Virus record (IMG/VR): IMGVR_UViG_3300031885_000017 | Location: 1 to 56,227 of that record | Length of the DNA stretch: 56,227 nucleotides | DNA from: a virus | Direction: 5' to 3' (one strand) | In this document: in pieces, positions 32,785-40,832 of the stretch | How the letters are laid out: each line of letters starts with the position of its first letter | Numbering within the stretch: the stretch's first letter is position 1 | Notes under the pieces: model-generated | Databases searched by the model: none | The model's input: the letters and a program-made list of their open reading frames with translations, nothing else | What the model was told of the DNA's origin: nothing | Translations under genes and position numbers: made by a program

Positions 32785-33007
32785 CAGCCATTTCCTTCAG
32801 TACCGCACGGGCGGCCTCTACGCCCTGTTCCGCTGTCCCCTGGCGAAGATCACGGGCAGTAATGTAGTGGACGGCCAGCCTGCCCCCGAATCTAATGTGG
32901 ATTACCGCCCCTGGGTGGTCACGCTGGAAGTGCATAGTAATATCCTCTGCACCTGCTTGAGTCAGAGTCGTGTGATAGGACGCCAGGAAACCTTTAGGCT
33001 CAGACAT
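32777..33007 (-). CDS. Hypothetical protein
   Basis: 76 residues. ATG 33007 lies inside the end of the recA gene (8-nt overlap) and gives MSEPKGFLASYHTTL. Then DITMHFQRDHPGAVIHIRFGGRL and GTAEQGVEAARAVLKEM. Small alpha/beta protein of unknown role downstream of recA. Confidence 0.5.
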   Translation of the reverse strand: MSEPKGFLASYHTTLTQAGAEDITMHFQRDHPGAVIHIRFGGRLAVHYITARDLRQGTAEQGVEAARAVLKEMADG

Positions 33008-34070
33008 CCGCGGTCTCCTCCGCCTTCTCATTCGGGTCCGGCCGCCACAACAAAGGCGCTTCTTGTATCTTCTGGAGCAATTCCGGCCGTTCCGCCAAGA
33101 CAGTAGGAAATTGTTTTCGCTGAAACTTGACGCCATCGAGCGAGTACCAAGATCCGGCCTGTGTGACGAGCCCCAGTCGCTCCAGTAGGTCTAGTTGACT
33201 GCTCACGTTGTCCACGCCGTCGATGGCGTAGATGTCAAACAGCCCTTGCTTTCCCTCTGGGGCGATGCTGCTCTTGCGGATCTCGGCCCGCACCGAAATG
33301 CCGACCGGATCATCCCCCTCTTTGATGACGCCGGTGCTCGTGAAGTACACAAGCAGCGAGCCCCAGAAGACCAGGGCACCTTCTCCAGCCATCGTGTTAC
33401 GTTTCATGGCCTTCCGACGCTCCCGGCTCCGCGGATCACCCATGATGTCTAGGTGCTGGCGGAGTTGGTTCACGATGACCAGCGCGATTCTGTACTGGGC
33501 CAGCATCGGCCCCAACCGCTGCATCTCTCGGCTTATCGTTCGGGCCGAGAGTCCCGGTTGAGGTTGGTCTTCAATGGTGGCTTCCAGTTGCTTCTGTGCG
33601 GGCAGCGCCGAGAGCGAATCAATGACGATGGACACCAGACGGGCGGGGTCTTCCTCGCGGACCCACTTTATGATCTCCTCGATGTCCTTAAAGCAGGCCT
33701 CTAAGGTTGTGGGCGTCGGCATGACCAGCCGGGCGGGGATGAGGCCGAGGCGTACACCCCGGTCTCGGCTGTACCGATGCTCGGCGTCGATGAGGATCGC
33801 CAACCCGTCTCGGCGCTGCGTTTCCGCCAAGATGTGATATGCGACGGAGCTTTTCCCGGCCCCCTCCTTGCCGTAGAACACGGTGACACGGCCGACGGGG
33901 ATACCCGGTTGCCCGATGATGTAGTCCAGCATCGCGCATTGGGTACTGATGTAGTCAGCTATGTCCGAGGTGAGGGGTTGAGAAGCGAGCTTTAGCTGAA
34001 ACTTGGCAGCGAGACGCTCCTCAAATGTGCCTGGTGCGTCCTCTGGCGGGGACGCCTTCCTCCGCGCCAT
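33000..34070 (-). CDS. RecA/UvsX-like recombinase
   Basis: 356 residues. Walker A GKEGAGKS at 67-74, catalytic Glu region DAEHRYS, Walker B LVSIVIDSLS near 145, L2-like region NTMAGEGALVFWGS and MDGDPRSRE-type loop before it. Strand exchange on single-stranded DNA, working with the gp32-like SSB (34,195), exonuclease (31,692) and resolvase (30,261). The C-terminus (residues 270-356) replaces the bacterial RecA tail with a short helical segment. Confidence 0.85.
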   Translation of the reverse strand: MARRKASPPEDAPGTFEERLAAKFQLKLASQPLTSDIADYISTQCAMLDYIIGQPGIPVGRVTVFYGKEGAGKSSVAYHILAETQRRDGLAILIDAEHRYSRDRGVRLGLIPARLVMPTPTTLEACFKDIEEIIKWVREEDPARLVSIVIDSLSALPAQKQLEATIEDQPQPGLSARTISREMQRLGPMLAQYRIALVIVNQLRQHLDIMGDPRSRERRKAMKRNTMAGEGALVFWGSLLVYFTSTGVIKEGDDPVGISVRAEIRKSSIAPEGKQGLFDIYAIDGVDNVSSQLDLLERLGLVTQAGSWYSLDGVKFQRKQFPTVLAERPELLQKIQEAPLLWRPDPNEKAEETADV

Positions 34071-34194
34071 CTCTCTCCCTCCGAAGGTCGGGGTTCGCCG
34101 CCCCTATGTTATGGTCTGCGGCAGGTAGGCCTACGCGCACGTGCAGCCTGGGCCAACCCACCCTACCGTCCTCGGTCCACCTGCCGCGAGAACC
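34071..34194 (-). other. Intergenic region with a long inverted repeat
   Basis: GCGGCAGGT (34118-34126) and ACCTGCCGC (34179-34187) pair across 52 nt that include a GCACGTGC palindrome (34137-34144). The recA ribosome-binding site follows. It could be a structured leader that moderates recA expression relative to the SSB gene upstream. Confidence 0.4.
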
Positions 34195-35097
34195 CTATTC
34201 GGTCGCTGCCGTATCCTTCTGCGCTCTCCGCAGTTTCTCTCGGAGCGAGGTTCTGCTCGCTTCCTCTTCTGCGGTCGGGGTCTTCACCACCGGCGCCTTC
34301 GGTGCGCGAGGGGCCGGTGCGCTTTCCTCTTGCTCCGGTGCCAATTCGCGGACCTCACCCTCCACCACATCGTCGGGCGGAGGAGGCAGGCCGGTGCCCA
34401 ACCGAGGCCGGGCCGCCGGTCCAGCGGCCACTGCAAAGGGATCGGCCGGGCCCGCTAGGAGTTCGATCATCCGCTCTGCGGTCAGCACTTCGTAGTTAGC
34501 CACGAGGTCGTTCATGTTCTCCAGGAGATCCGGTGCCTCAAGAGGCATCGCGTTCGGGGCCAGGAGTACCTGATAGCGGGTGTCCTGTACCCCTGTGCCC
34601 TTGCGCCGAATGAGCACCGGCCGCCCCGTGTCCGGGTCGGTGATGTCCCGTTCGTCTTCGGGCAGTTCCTCGATGGCCTGCACCAGATCATCCAGTGTCG
34701 TTCGCGGACACGGCCAGATGCGGACAAGGTTCTCCTTGGGGGTGCCGTCATCCTTCAACTCAACGACGTTCATGGCCGCGTACCACCGCGGCCCCTTGCC
34801 GTCACCTTGTTCCCTCGCCTGGGCGCAGGCAGGGCAGGGTTCGTCATACATCTTCCGAAGGCAGACGAACGGCGCCCTGTTCGCCCCGTAGAAGTGGACG
34901 GCCACCGGGTAGTAGAACAGGGTCTTGCCGGTGTCGGGATCGGGGCCCATGTCCTCCCTGGGCGGGAGGATCCTGATCCAGTTGTCTGCCCACTTGCCGC
35001 CGGGACCAGACTGCGGTTTGAACAATGGGGTGCCCTCCGCCAGGGCCTTGGCCCTCTCGGTCGAGGCGGCAATATCAGGGCGTTTCCAAGTAGCCAT
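34195..35097 (-). CDS. gp32-like single-stranded DNA-binding protein
   Basis: 300 residues. WIRILPPREDMG, a beta core with FYYPVAVHFYG, then FVCLRKMYDEPCPACAQAREQ, the Cys-containing zinc-type segment of gp32-like SSBs. WYAAMNVVEL, LVRIWPCPRTTLDDL and a C-terminal linker rich in Pro/Ala/Glu complete the pattern; the tail is acidic before a final basic helix. It coats ssDNA and loads helicase and recombinase. Immediately upstream of recA. Confidence 0.72.
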   Translation of the reverse strand: MATWKRPDIAASTERAKALAEGTPLFKPQSGPGGKWADNWIRILPPREDMGPDPDTGKTLFYYPVAVHFYGANRAPFVCLRKMYDEPCPACAQAREQGDGKGPRWYAAMNVVELKDDGTPKENLVRIWPCPRTTLDDLVQAIEELPEDERDITDPDTGRPVLIRRKGTGVQDTRYQVLLAPNAMPLEAPDLLENMNDLVANYEVLTAERMIELLAGPADPFAVAAGPAARPRLGTGLPPPPDDVVEGEVRELAPEQEESAPAPRAPKAPVVKTPTAEEEASRTSLREKLRRAQKDTAATE

Positions 35098-35493
35098 CTA
35101 GTTCTCCTCCGTTGTGGGCGGGGCTGCCGTGGTGTCGGCACGGAACACCTCACGGAACGCCTCATAGATGGAATCCACGTCAGCCTCCGATGGGACAAAG
35201 GATCCATGTGGAATCGTTGTGGGCTCTCCGTCCTCGCTGGTCGTACCCTCTGCCGCCTCCGCCGCCGGAGGCATCTCCTCCTGCGCCGCTTCGTTGGTGT
35301 AGCCGGGAACCGGCGCCAGCTCTGCGATCTTCTCCCTCAGATCGTCGATGACGTTGGCAGTGAAGCGGTACTGGTTGACCAGGGTGATGTTGCCCGCGGC
35401 CTTCCGTTCCTCGATGGCCGCCGCCGCCCGCAGCCCCTCAGCCCTGTCGGTGAGGAGCGTCTCTACGGGCTCCAGGTAGACGCACTTCGACAT
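35098..35493 (-). CDS. Hypothetical acidic protein
   Basis: 131 residues. MSKCVYLEPVETLLTD, a helix TDRAEGLRAAAAIEERKAAG, then ITLVNQYRFTANVIDDLREKI and an acidic, Pro/Thr-rich C-terminus with SEADVDSIYEAFREVF. It sits between the SSB and small membrane proteins. No family recognised. Confidence 0.55.
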   Translation of the reverse strand: MSKCVYLEPVETLLTDRAEGLRAAAAIEERKAAGNITLVNQYRFTANVIDDLREKIAELAPVPGYTNEAAQEEMPPAAEAAEGTTSEDGEPTTIPHGSFVPSEADVDSIYEAFREVFRADTTAAPPTTEEN

Positions 35494-35494
35494 T

Positions 35495-35668
35495 CTAGCC
35501 CTCCACCTTCGCCAGGTAGTCCTTTACCAGTTGACCGGCGCCGATGATGACGACAACCAGGAACGCGGTGGTGCTGGCGCTGAAGCCCAGCAGCCCCACG
35601 ACTGTCGCCGCCTTCGCCAGCCCACCGGCTAGGGCCGCCAGCCCTACGATGATCGCGTACTTCTTCAC
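35495..35668 (-). CDS. 57-residue membrane protein, two helices
   Basis: GTG 35668 follows GAAGGGAGAGAG. MKKYAIIVGLAALAGGLAKA and a second hydrophobic stretch TTAFLVVVIIGAGQL around 33-47 predict a hairpin of two membrane helices with a charged C-terminus (KDYLAKVEG). It is too short and too Gly/Ala-rich for a named family; holin-like or a prophage-encoded membrane effector are both possible. Confidence 0.5.
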   Translation of the reverse strand: MKKYAIIVGLAALAGGLAKAATVVGLLGFSASTTAFLVVVIIGAGQLVKDYLAKVEG

Positions 35669-35687
35669 GCTCTCTCCCTTCCTTTAG

Positions 35688-35963
35688 CTACTGCCAAGCG
35701 ATAATCGCCGCAATGGTGGTGCCGGTACATACGGCACCCACCAGATTGACCACTTCCAGGACGCGGGAATGGGCCTTTAGGCTAGTGCCTATGAGCCCCA
35801 TGCATCCTATGAACAAGGCAATGAAGGCGGGTAAACTGAGACCTGTTACCTCGCGCTTGGCGAAGATAGAGATACTCTGGGTCGTGTAGAAGACCAAGAG
35901 TCCGCCGACACCAGCGAGGTTGATTAGTGCCCCAGTCAAGGGGGGAAGTCGCCGCCTTCTCAT
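35688..35963 (-). CDS. Three-helix membrane protein, SemiSWEET/PQ-loop-like
   Basis: 91 residues; ATG 35963 (MRRRRLPPL) has better spacing than the ATG at 35969. Three hydrophobic helices: ALINLAGVGGLLVFY, PAFIALFIGCMGLIGT and VVNLVGAVCTGTTIAAIIAW. The segment QSISIFAKREVTGLSLPAFIA resembles the PQ-loop 'PQI..I.R.KS..GLSL..F' of SemiSWEET proteins, and N in the third helix also fits. Homology is tentative; a holin is the alternative. Confidence 0.5.
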   Translation of the reverse strand: MRRRRLPPLTGALINLAGVGGLLVFYTTQSISIFAKREVTGLSLPAFIALFIGCMGLIGTSLKAHSRVLEVVNLVGAVCTGTTIAAIIAWQ

Positions 35964-35984
35964 CTCCATCCTCAGTATGGCAGA

Positions 35985-36935
35985 TCACCCCGCGAAATTG
36001 TCAAGTGCGTCTCGGATTGCCTTTTCGAGCGCATCGCTGGGTGCATCGCTTGGGTCTGTTCCCTCCGGCAGCCGGGCTTCGACATGCGGCAGGCCGTGTG
36101 ACCACAGGGCCCGGTGTATCTGGAGGCTGGCGTTCCGCCCGGCCTTATCGCCGTCCATTAGGATGATGAACGGGCGCCACCCCACTGGTAGGCGGCCGAG
36201 TAGTGTTATCTGCTGGGCCGACATCTGGCTGCCCAGGATGGCTACTGCTTGGTTGGGCAGGCGTAAGGCATCGAAGACGCCCTCTGTGATGATGAGCGGG
36301 CGCGGGTGTTGCAGTCGCTCCAGCCTGTCCAGGTTGAACACCACATCGCTCCGGCGGCTCCCGGCCGGGTAGAGCACCTTGGGTTCAGCAGCCGGGTCGA
36401 GGGAGCGGGCAACAAACGTGTAGAGCTGATGGCGGTACTCGACTGGGATGATGAGGCGCCCGGCGTAGTGGCCTTCTGGACAGTATTGCATCCCATACGC
36501 CACCGCCCGGTCGAGTGAAATCCCTCGCTGTTTGAGGTACGCAATAGGGCCTTGTACCCGTGCCCGATGGCCGTCAATCGGGGAGTATGCCTCGGATAAG
36601 AGGATACCCTCCTCCGGCAATGTCACCCCAGGCACCGGCGCCGGGACGCCCCCTCCGAACCGGAACTTGGGCTCTGCCCGGAACCGTAACTTGCGCCGGA
36701 CCTCGAATGCCTCTGCGGGTTCCATGCCCAGGGCCCGGTGGAACAGGTCGAACAGGTCTCCCCGCTCCTGGCACCTGAAGCAGATCCACACCCCGGTCTC
36801 CGCCTCAATGTAGAGACGGCTACGGTCGTCGCCACACAGAGGGCAAGGAATCCGGATCTCGGTGCCGTCCTCTACCAGCTCGGCCTCGATGCCGCCGTCG
36901 ATGAAGAACTCTATAAGGGCGTCAGGATCGATCAC
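35985..36935 (-). CDS. DnaG-type DNA primase
   Basis: 316 residues. N-terminal zinc ribbon with C31, C34, C52 and C55 (IPCPLCGDD, WICFRCQERG), then a linker, a catalytic core (IAYLKQRGISLDRAVAYGM, AGRLIIPVEY) and a TOPRIM fold with LIITEGVFDAL near 215 and IILMDGDKAGR near 260. There is no C-terminal helicase-binding domain; the helicase is a separate gene at 37,416. Synthesises RNA primers for the replisome. Confidence 0.87.
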   Translation of the reverse strand: MIDPDALIEFFIDGGIEAELVEDGTEIRIPCPLCGDDRSRLYIEAETGVWICFRCQERGDLFDLFHRALGMEPAEAFEVRRKLRFRAEPKFRFGGGVPAPVPGVTLPEEGILLSEAYSPIDGHRARVQGPIAYLKQRGISLDRAVAYGMQYCPEGHYAGRLIIPVEYRHQLYTFVARSLDPAAEPKVLYPAGSRRSDVVFNLDRLERLQHPRPLIITEGVFDALRLPNQAVAILGSQMSAQQITLLGRLPVGWRPFIILMDGDKAGRNASLQIHRALWSHGLPHVEARLPEGTDPSDAPSDALEKAIRDALDNFAG

Positions 36936-37228
36936 TGGCCACCTCCTACTATGTCATCTTCTTTCCAGGCGACGAATCGCGGGAACTGTTGCATCCCCAT
37001 TGATAGTGTGATGTTCCGCAGTAGGCGGCGCGTTTGGTGCGCCACCCGTGGGTCAACCAGGAAACGGTAGGGTCCGGCGGCCTGATAGTGGCGGCGCATC
37101 TTCATGGCCGCCCGCATGACGCGCCGGTGCCTCCAACCCAGTGGCATCTGGTGGAAGACCCAACTCTTGATGGTTGCCATCTTCTCCGTCAACCAGCAGC
37201 GATAGCAGGTGTGTTCGCAGTCGCTCAT
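36932..37228 (-). CDS. Hypothetical protein
   Basis: 98 residues. ATG 37228 overlaps the upstream TGA in ATGA. CEHTCYRCW near the start is a short Cys cluster; the rest is basic (GWRHRRVMRAAMKMRRHYQ, RRLLRNITLS). Possibly nucleic-acid binding. Between primase and helicase genes, with 4-nt overlaps on both sides. Confidence 0.5.
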   Translation of the reverse strand: MSDCEHTCYRCWLTEKMATIKSWVFHQMPLGWRHRRVMRAAMKMRRHYQAAGPYRFLVDPRVAHQTRRLLRNITLSMGMQQFPRFVAWKEDDIVGGGQ

Positions 37229-37419
37229 CGTTTCCTCCACGCCTTCGCTATCTTCCGGGCTTTCACCTCCTGAGATGAGGCACAGTAGCGCTTGTGTTCT
37301 ACCAGGCAGAAGTGGCCGCATACCTTCTGCCCGCAGGGACGGCAAGTAAGGGTTGGTGGATCACCCGGAACGCCAAGGATGAACCCACACTCGGCGCAGT
37401 ATTCTGGTTCGTTCGTCAT
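37225..37419 (-). CDS. Small double zinc-finger protein
   Basis: 64 residues. YCAECGFILG, TCRPCGQKVCGHFC and EHKRYC give two interleaved zinc sites, resembling HIT/MYND-type fingers. The tail VKARKIAKAWRKR is basic. 4-nt overlaps with both neighbours in the helicase-primase operon. Confidence 0.58.
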   Translation of the reverse strand: MTNEPEYCAECGFILGVPGDPPTLTCRPCGQKVCGHFCLVEHKRYCASSQEVKARKIAKAWRKR

Positions 37420-38771
37420 GGTTCCTCTCCTACCAGCACAGGGAGGCCCTTCGTGCTGTGTACCTCTAATCCAGGGAAGCCGTTATCCCCCCGGCCGAAT
37501 GTTGCTGTACAGCGCAACCAACCGCCGGTGGTGCCGTGGTGTGTGTCCTTCAACACAAACACGTTCATCCACGGCCCCTCCACGTCGTCCCGTTCCTGGT
37601 CGGTCTGAGCCAGTCCCAAGACAAAGTGCGCCTTCTGCGCCTTGGCAAAGGAGGCCCCCACGTGCTTGAGGCTTATCCGTGCCTTGTCCACCGCCTCCCT
37701 TGTGGCTTGGCCTGTGGTCCAGATGGGTACTTCCCGCCCCTGGGCCACCTCGCCGCGGAGAGTGGTGAAGATCTCCTTCAATTCTTCCCAGCCCTGCCGC
37801 TTCTGGCGCTCTGGGACAAGTTCATCCGCTGAGTCGAGCACCACCAGTCCGGGAGGTTGTCCCGTTTCGGCAATGTACTGATCGATGTCGTGGATGAGGT
37901 CGCGGATGGTCATCAGTCCCGTCCGCACGTCGATGTCGGCGGTCGGCGGCTCCTTCATGTGTCGCCCCTTGCTGGCCCGGAGCAACTCCGCCTGCCATAA
38001 GGTGGTGTTCAGCGCCTCGTTCCTACCCCACTTCAAGGAGCGGGCGCCTTTCTGGAGGATGCCCGTTACGGCACGGCGCAATATCTGATTGGGCGTCAAC
38101 TCGAAGGTGTAGTAGAGGACGTTCCTGTTCTTCCAGTACGCCTCCACTGCCAGAGCGACGGCCATCATGCTCTTGCCTGTGCCGGTCGGCCCCAGTATGA
38201 TCCCCAACTCTCCGGGGTGGATTCCGCCTTCCCAGAGTTTGTCCAGGTCATAGAGGCCTGTGGGGATAGCGCCACCGGAGAAGCCACGGGGAGGCTGCCC
38301 GATGAATGCGGACAACTGCACGTTGTCTTCGGCATCCGCACCACTGGAAGTCAGGGCCGTGCTCAGTTTCTCTCTGGCCTTCTCCACGTCGCCTCTATCC
38401 AGGGCGGCGCCCGCCTGCTCGACATAGGCACCGAGGGCATACTGAGCCAGCCATGCCGCGCAGACCTCACGGGCGCAGGGCAGTGTGGGGGCATCCGGAG
38501 CGTAGGTGTCCAGCTCGAAGTAGAGGCGGATGACCGCTTCCTCCGTCGCCCGTGCCTTCCGGAGCTGGGTGTACTCCACTTCGAGGGCCTGGCTCAGAAC
38601 CGAGGCCGTGACTGTGTTTCGGTAACGCGCCCACTGCCGGAGGGCGAGGTCGGCGAGGTAGCGCATGGGTCCAGGAGGAAACACGTTTGGGTCCAGGCTC
38701 TTGTGTGCCCGCAGGAAATCCTCGTCATGGAGAAGAAGATAAACCGCGCGGTAGGCCACGTCATCAGTCAT
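37416..38771 (-). CDS. DnaB-like replicative helicase
   Basis: 451 residues. The N-terminal domain (VAYRAVYLLLHDEDFLRAHK, YLADLALRQWARYRN) resembles DnaB-N. The RecA-like core has Walker A GPTGTGKS at 194-201, FELTPNQILRR, Walker B GLVVLDSADEL near 300 and a motif with WTTGQATREA then HFVLGLAQT. 5'-3' hexameric helicase partnering the primase. Start fixed by ATGA overlap upstream. Confidence 0.85.
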   Translation of the reverse strand: MTDDVAYRAVYLLLHDEDFLRAHKSLDPNVFPPGPMRYLADLALRQWARYRNTVTASVLSQALEVEYTQLRKARATEEAVIRLYFELDTYAPDAPTLPCAREVCAAWLAQYALGAYVEQAGAALDRGDVEKAREKLSTALTSSGADAEDNVQLSAFIGQPPRGFSGGAIPTGLYDLDKLWEGGIHPGELGIILGPTGTGKSMMAVALAVEAYWKNRNVLYYTFELTPNQILRRAVTGILQKGARSLKWGRNEALNTTLWQAELLRASKGRHMKEPPTADIDVRTGLMTIRDLIHDIDQYIAETGQPPGLVVLDSADELVPERQKRQGWEELKEIFTTLRGEVAQGREVPIWTTGQATREAVDKARISLKHVGASFAKAQKAHFVLGLAQTDQERDDVEGPWMNVFVLKDTHHGTTGGWLRCTATFGRGDNGFPGLEVHSTKGLPVLVGEEP

Positions 38772-39115
38772 TGCAGTGCTGTCTCCAACTCCGGTATCTT
38801 ATGGGCGAAGATCCTCATGGTGTGGGTGTAGGTTCCATCCTTCAGCGGGTCGGAGTGCCACAGCCAGAAGAACTCGGCCAGCTCCTTCAGCCGCGCCTCG
38901 CCGTGCTTGAGGAGCAGGCGCTTCGCTATCCCGGCGTCCTCGGCATCAAATGGAGGGCAGGAGGAACGGCACTCTATCCCGCGCTGGCGGAACCAGTGCA
39001 GGAACTCGCCGACTGTGTTGGCTGGCACCGCCTCACTCCCAGGGGTCGGGCTCCACTCGGATCTCCGGACGTACACGGAATACCTTTGGTTCCCGTCCGT
39101 CAGTGTCGTCCGCAT
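38768..39115 (-). CDS. Possible helicase-loader-like protein
   Basis: 115 residues. The C-terminal half has AKRLLLKHGEARLKELAEFFWLWHSDPL and THTMRIFAHKIPELE. Similar 'LL...G...L..L..FFW...DP.....H.L..F...I' segments occur upstream of phage helicase genes, where some encode loaders. Its stop overlaps the helicase start by 4 nt. Role inferred from position and pattern. Confidence 0.5.
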   Translation of the reverse strand: MRTTLTDGNQRYSVYVRRSEWSPTPGSEAVPANTVGEFLHWFRQRGIECRSSCPPFDAEDAGIAKRLLLKHGEARLKELAEFFWLWHSDPLKDGTYTHTMRIFAHKIPELETALQ

Positions 39116-39542
39116 CTCTCTCCCTTCGCCTTGCGTTGTGTTCCTGTAGGTGTTTGGCGCGTGTCCTCCACGCCAAGTTGGTGTCGCAGTTGTGGGCGGG
39201 GTTCAGATCATTGTGGTGGATGATCTGCCGCGGGTCTTTCCACCGAGCATCCGGCGTCGGCTGCTTCGACCACGCCGCCATCACCAGCCGTTGCACGGCA
39301 ATAAACAAGGCTTTGGGCCGCACCTTGTCGGTGTTCCGCAACCTGTCGCCGTTACCCGGCGGCATATAGACGTAGAGGTGGCCGTCCGGCCTCAGTACAG
39401 GTTTGATGATCCGGCCCGCGTAGGTGCCCTTGCCCGCCGTGTCCCGCCGCACCCTGCCCAGGTTGGAGGCAACGTAATCCGGGACGCCCGGTATCCGTTT
39501 GAACTCCTCCGGCCGTTGGCAGCAGGGGCCGAAAATAGCCAC
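39033..39542 (-). CDS. NUMOD4/HNH homing endonuclease
   Basis: 169 residues. EFKRIPGVPDYVASNLGRVRR is a NUMOD4 motif; IIHHNDLNPAHNCDTNLAWRTRAKHLQEHN is an HNH-type core followed by a DNA-binding tail. Its C-terminus overlaps the next gene by 83 nt in another frame, as if the insertion extended over the neighbouring start region. Third free-standing HNH gene of the window. Confidence 0.82.
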   Translation of the reverse strand: MAIFGPCCQRPEEFKRIPGVPDYVASNLGRVRRDTAGKGTYAGRIIKPVLRPDGHLYVYMPPGNGDRLRNTDKVRPKALFIAVQRLVMAAWSKQPTPDARWKDPRQIIHHNDLNPAHNCDTNLAWRTRAKHLQEHNARRRERDADDTDGREPKVFRVRPEIRVEPDPWE

Positions 39543-39970
39543 TACCTATTTCCTTGCTGTAGTGTCTTCTCCACCGCCTCTGCGATAGTCTGTGCCCGCT
39601 GGTCGGCAGCAATCTTAATGGCGTGCCCCTCATCCTTGGCCAGGACGCAGATCCCGAATCGCCCGTCAGGACAGAACGGATATTGGTCCGGGCTGCTAAG
39701 GTCGGTGGCCTCTCCGAACTCTATTTGTTCGGCCGATCCGAGGTCGCCATTGGGGGCGAACCACACACTATACCGCCGGTAGCCGCGGGCAAGGGGGGCA
39801 GCTAGAACATCCAGCGGCCACTCTTCTACTTCAGGAGGATCGCCCCGTATATTGGGTGGGGCGGCGGCACAGTGGGCATCCGCCCGCTTGCGGGTACTGT
39901 AGGCTGCCTCAATGTGGTAGGACGAGTAACTCCCGGAGGTGACGATGTAGACGATTCTCTGTGCAGCCAT
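39542..39970 (-). CDS. Conserved phage protein of unknown function
   Basis: 142 residues. It opens with IVYIVTSGSYSSYHIEAAYSTRKRADAH, a pattern I recall from other phages ('VY.VTSG.YSDY.I..VFST...A'). Later strands YRRYSVWFAPNG and FGICVLAKDEGHAIKIAADQ. First gene of the operon driven from the repeat-rich region 39,971-40,246. Confidence 0.58.
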   Translation of the reverse strand: MAAQRIVYIVTSGSYSSYHIEAAYSTRKRADAHCAAAPPNIRGDPPEVEEWPLDVLAAPLARGYRRYSVWFAPNGDLGSAEQIEFGEATDLSSPDQYPFCPDGRFGICVLAKDEGHAIKIAADQRAQTIAEAVEKTLQQGNR

Positions 39971-40246
39971 CTTCCCCCTTTATTTAGGTGTGATGTACTT
40001 TACTCAAGAGACCTATGCCCAAACCACTAGCATTAGTAGGGAGGCGCCCCCTACGCGTGCCATTCTAAGCCTAGCGTTATTAGGGGCTGAAGCTGGACTC
40101 TAAGGGATGACCCCTTCTCCTCGGTTCTAGTCTACCTCTATTAGGATGACCTGTCAATCCCTAATAAAGCAAAAGTGCGGCTTCGGAAAGGCTAACCATT
40201 GTGATCATTATTAGGGATGCCCCCCGCCGTCAGCGGCAGGGATGGC
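39971..40246 (-). promoter_or_regulatory. Intergenic region with six operator-like repeats and a promoter
   Basis: 276 bp without a gene. Copies of a 16-bp motif (consensus CTAGCNCTATTAGGGA) start at 40027, 40071, 40132 and 40202 on the + strand and 40158 on the - strand; a weaker one lies near 40093. The same family occurs at 52,210-52,384. A sigma70-like promoter for the replication operon is embedded here. The region is less GC-rich than the rest and may also serve as a replication origin. Confidence 0.62.
40129..40157 (-). promoter_or_regulatory. Promoter for the replication operon
   Basis: On the - strand, TTGACA (40157-40152), a 17-bp spacer and TAGACT (40134-40129): consensus -35 and 4 of 6 in the -10. 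One operator-like repeat (40132-40147) covers the spacer and -10, and another abuts the -35 (40158-40173), as expected for repressor control. Confidence 0.6.
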
Positions 40247-40462
40247 CTAGCGGGCCTCCTCGCCTACTTCGGTCTCTGGTCCCACTGACGGCTCAAAGAA
40301 GTCGATTAGTGCCATGCCAACACCCGGCCAGTCAGCGAAGACCAGTACGCGGCGCGGTCTGAGTAACCCGCCCCCAGCATCGTCTAGTTCCTCAACCGAG
40401 TAGCCATTAGCGACCTGAACGACTACCGCCACCCGACTTACAGGCAATAACATCTTTCTCAC
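40247..40462 (-). CDS. Hypothetical protein
   Basis: 71 residues from GTG 40462, overlapping the upstream stop in GTGA. SRVAVVVQVANGYSVEELDDAGG and RPRRVLVFADWPGVGMALIDFF suggest alternating strands and helices. Last gene before the regulatory region. No family recognised. Confidence 0.52.
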   Translation of the reverse strand: MRKMLLPVSRVAVVVQVANGYSVEELDDAGGGLLRPRRVLVFADWPGVGMALIDFFEPSVGPETEVGEEAR

Positions 40463-40731
40463 TCCTTCTCCCCTTCAGCGGGGGACAGCAGGGCCGCGAG
40501 GCGGGCAGCCACTTCTTCCCAGTGGGCTTCGGTTCCGCCCTGCCCGTGCGCCAAGCCGTAGGCGTCGTCGAGCACCGCATGGCCGAAGGCGAGGGCGGCG
40601 GCCACATCGTCATGGCAGGTATGTGGTGTTCCGGCACGAGCAGCCATTTGTGTTATCAGGCCATCCCCACAGCGGGGGCAATGACTCTGAGCAACGCGCT
40701 TGACGTTGGCTACTGTGTCCTCAATCGTCAT
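40459..40731 (-). CDS. Small Cys/His protein
   Basis: 90 residues. SHCPRCGDGL at 16-25 with TCHD near 38 could bind zinc; the rest is helical and Ala-rich (DVAAALAFGHAVLDDAYGLA, WEEVAARLAALL). 4-nt overlap with both neighbours. Confidence 0.53.
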   Translation of the reverse strand: MTIEDTVANVKRVAQSHCPRCGDGLITQMAARAGTPHTCHDDVAAALAFGHAVLDDAYGLAHGQGGTEAHWEEVAARLAALLSPAEGEKE

Positions 40732-40832
40732 GGCTGGCCTCCTATAAACTGAGCTACTTTCGCTTTATAGCGGAGAACGGCGACGGCAATCCGCACTTTC
40801 GCTAGTGCTAGTGCGCCTTCATACGGAATCAA
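40728..40832 (-). CDS. 34-residue small protein
   Basis: TTG 40832 overlaps the upstream TGA in TTGA, with GGAGGG 9 nt upstream. It reads MIPYEGALALAKVRIAVAVL and continues RYKAKVAQFIGGQP, an amphipathic helix. Longer readings of the frame run through the upstream gene and have no support. Confidence 0.42.
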   Translation of the reverse strand: MIPYEGALALAKVRIAVAVLRYKAKVAQFIGGQP

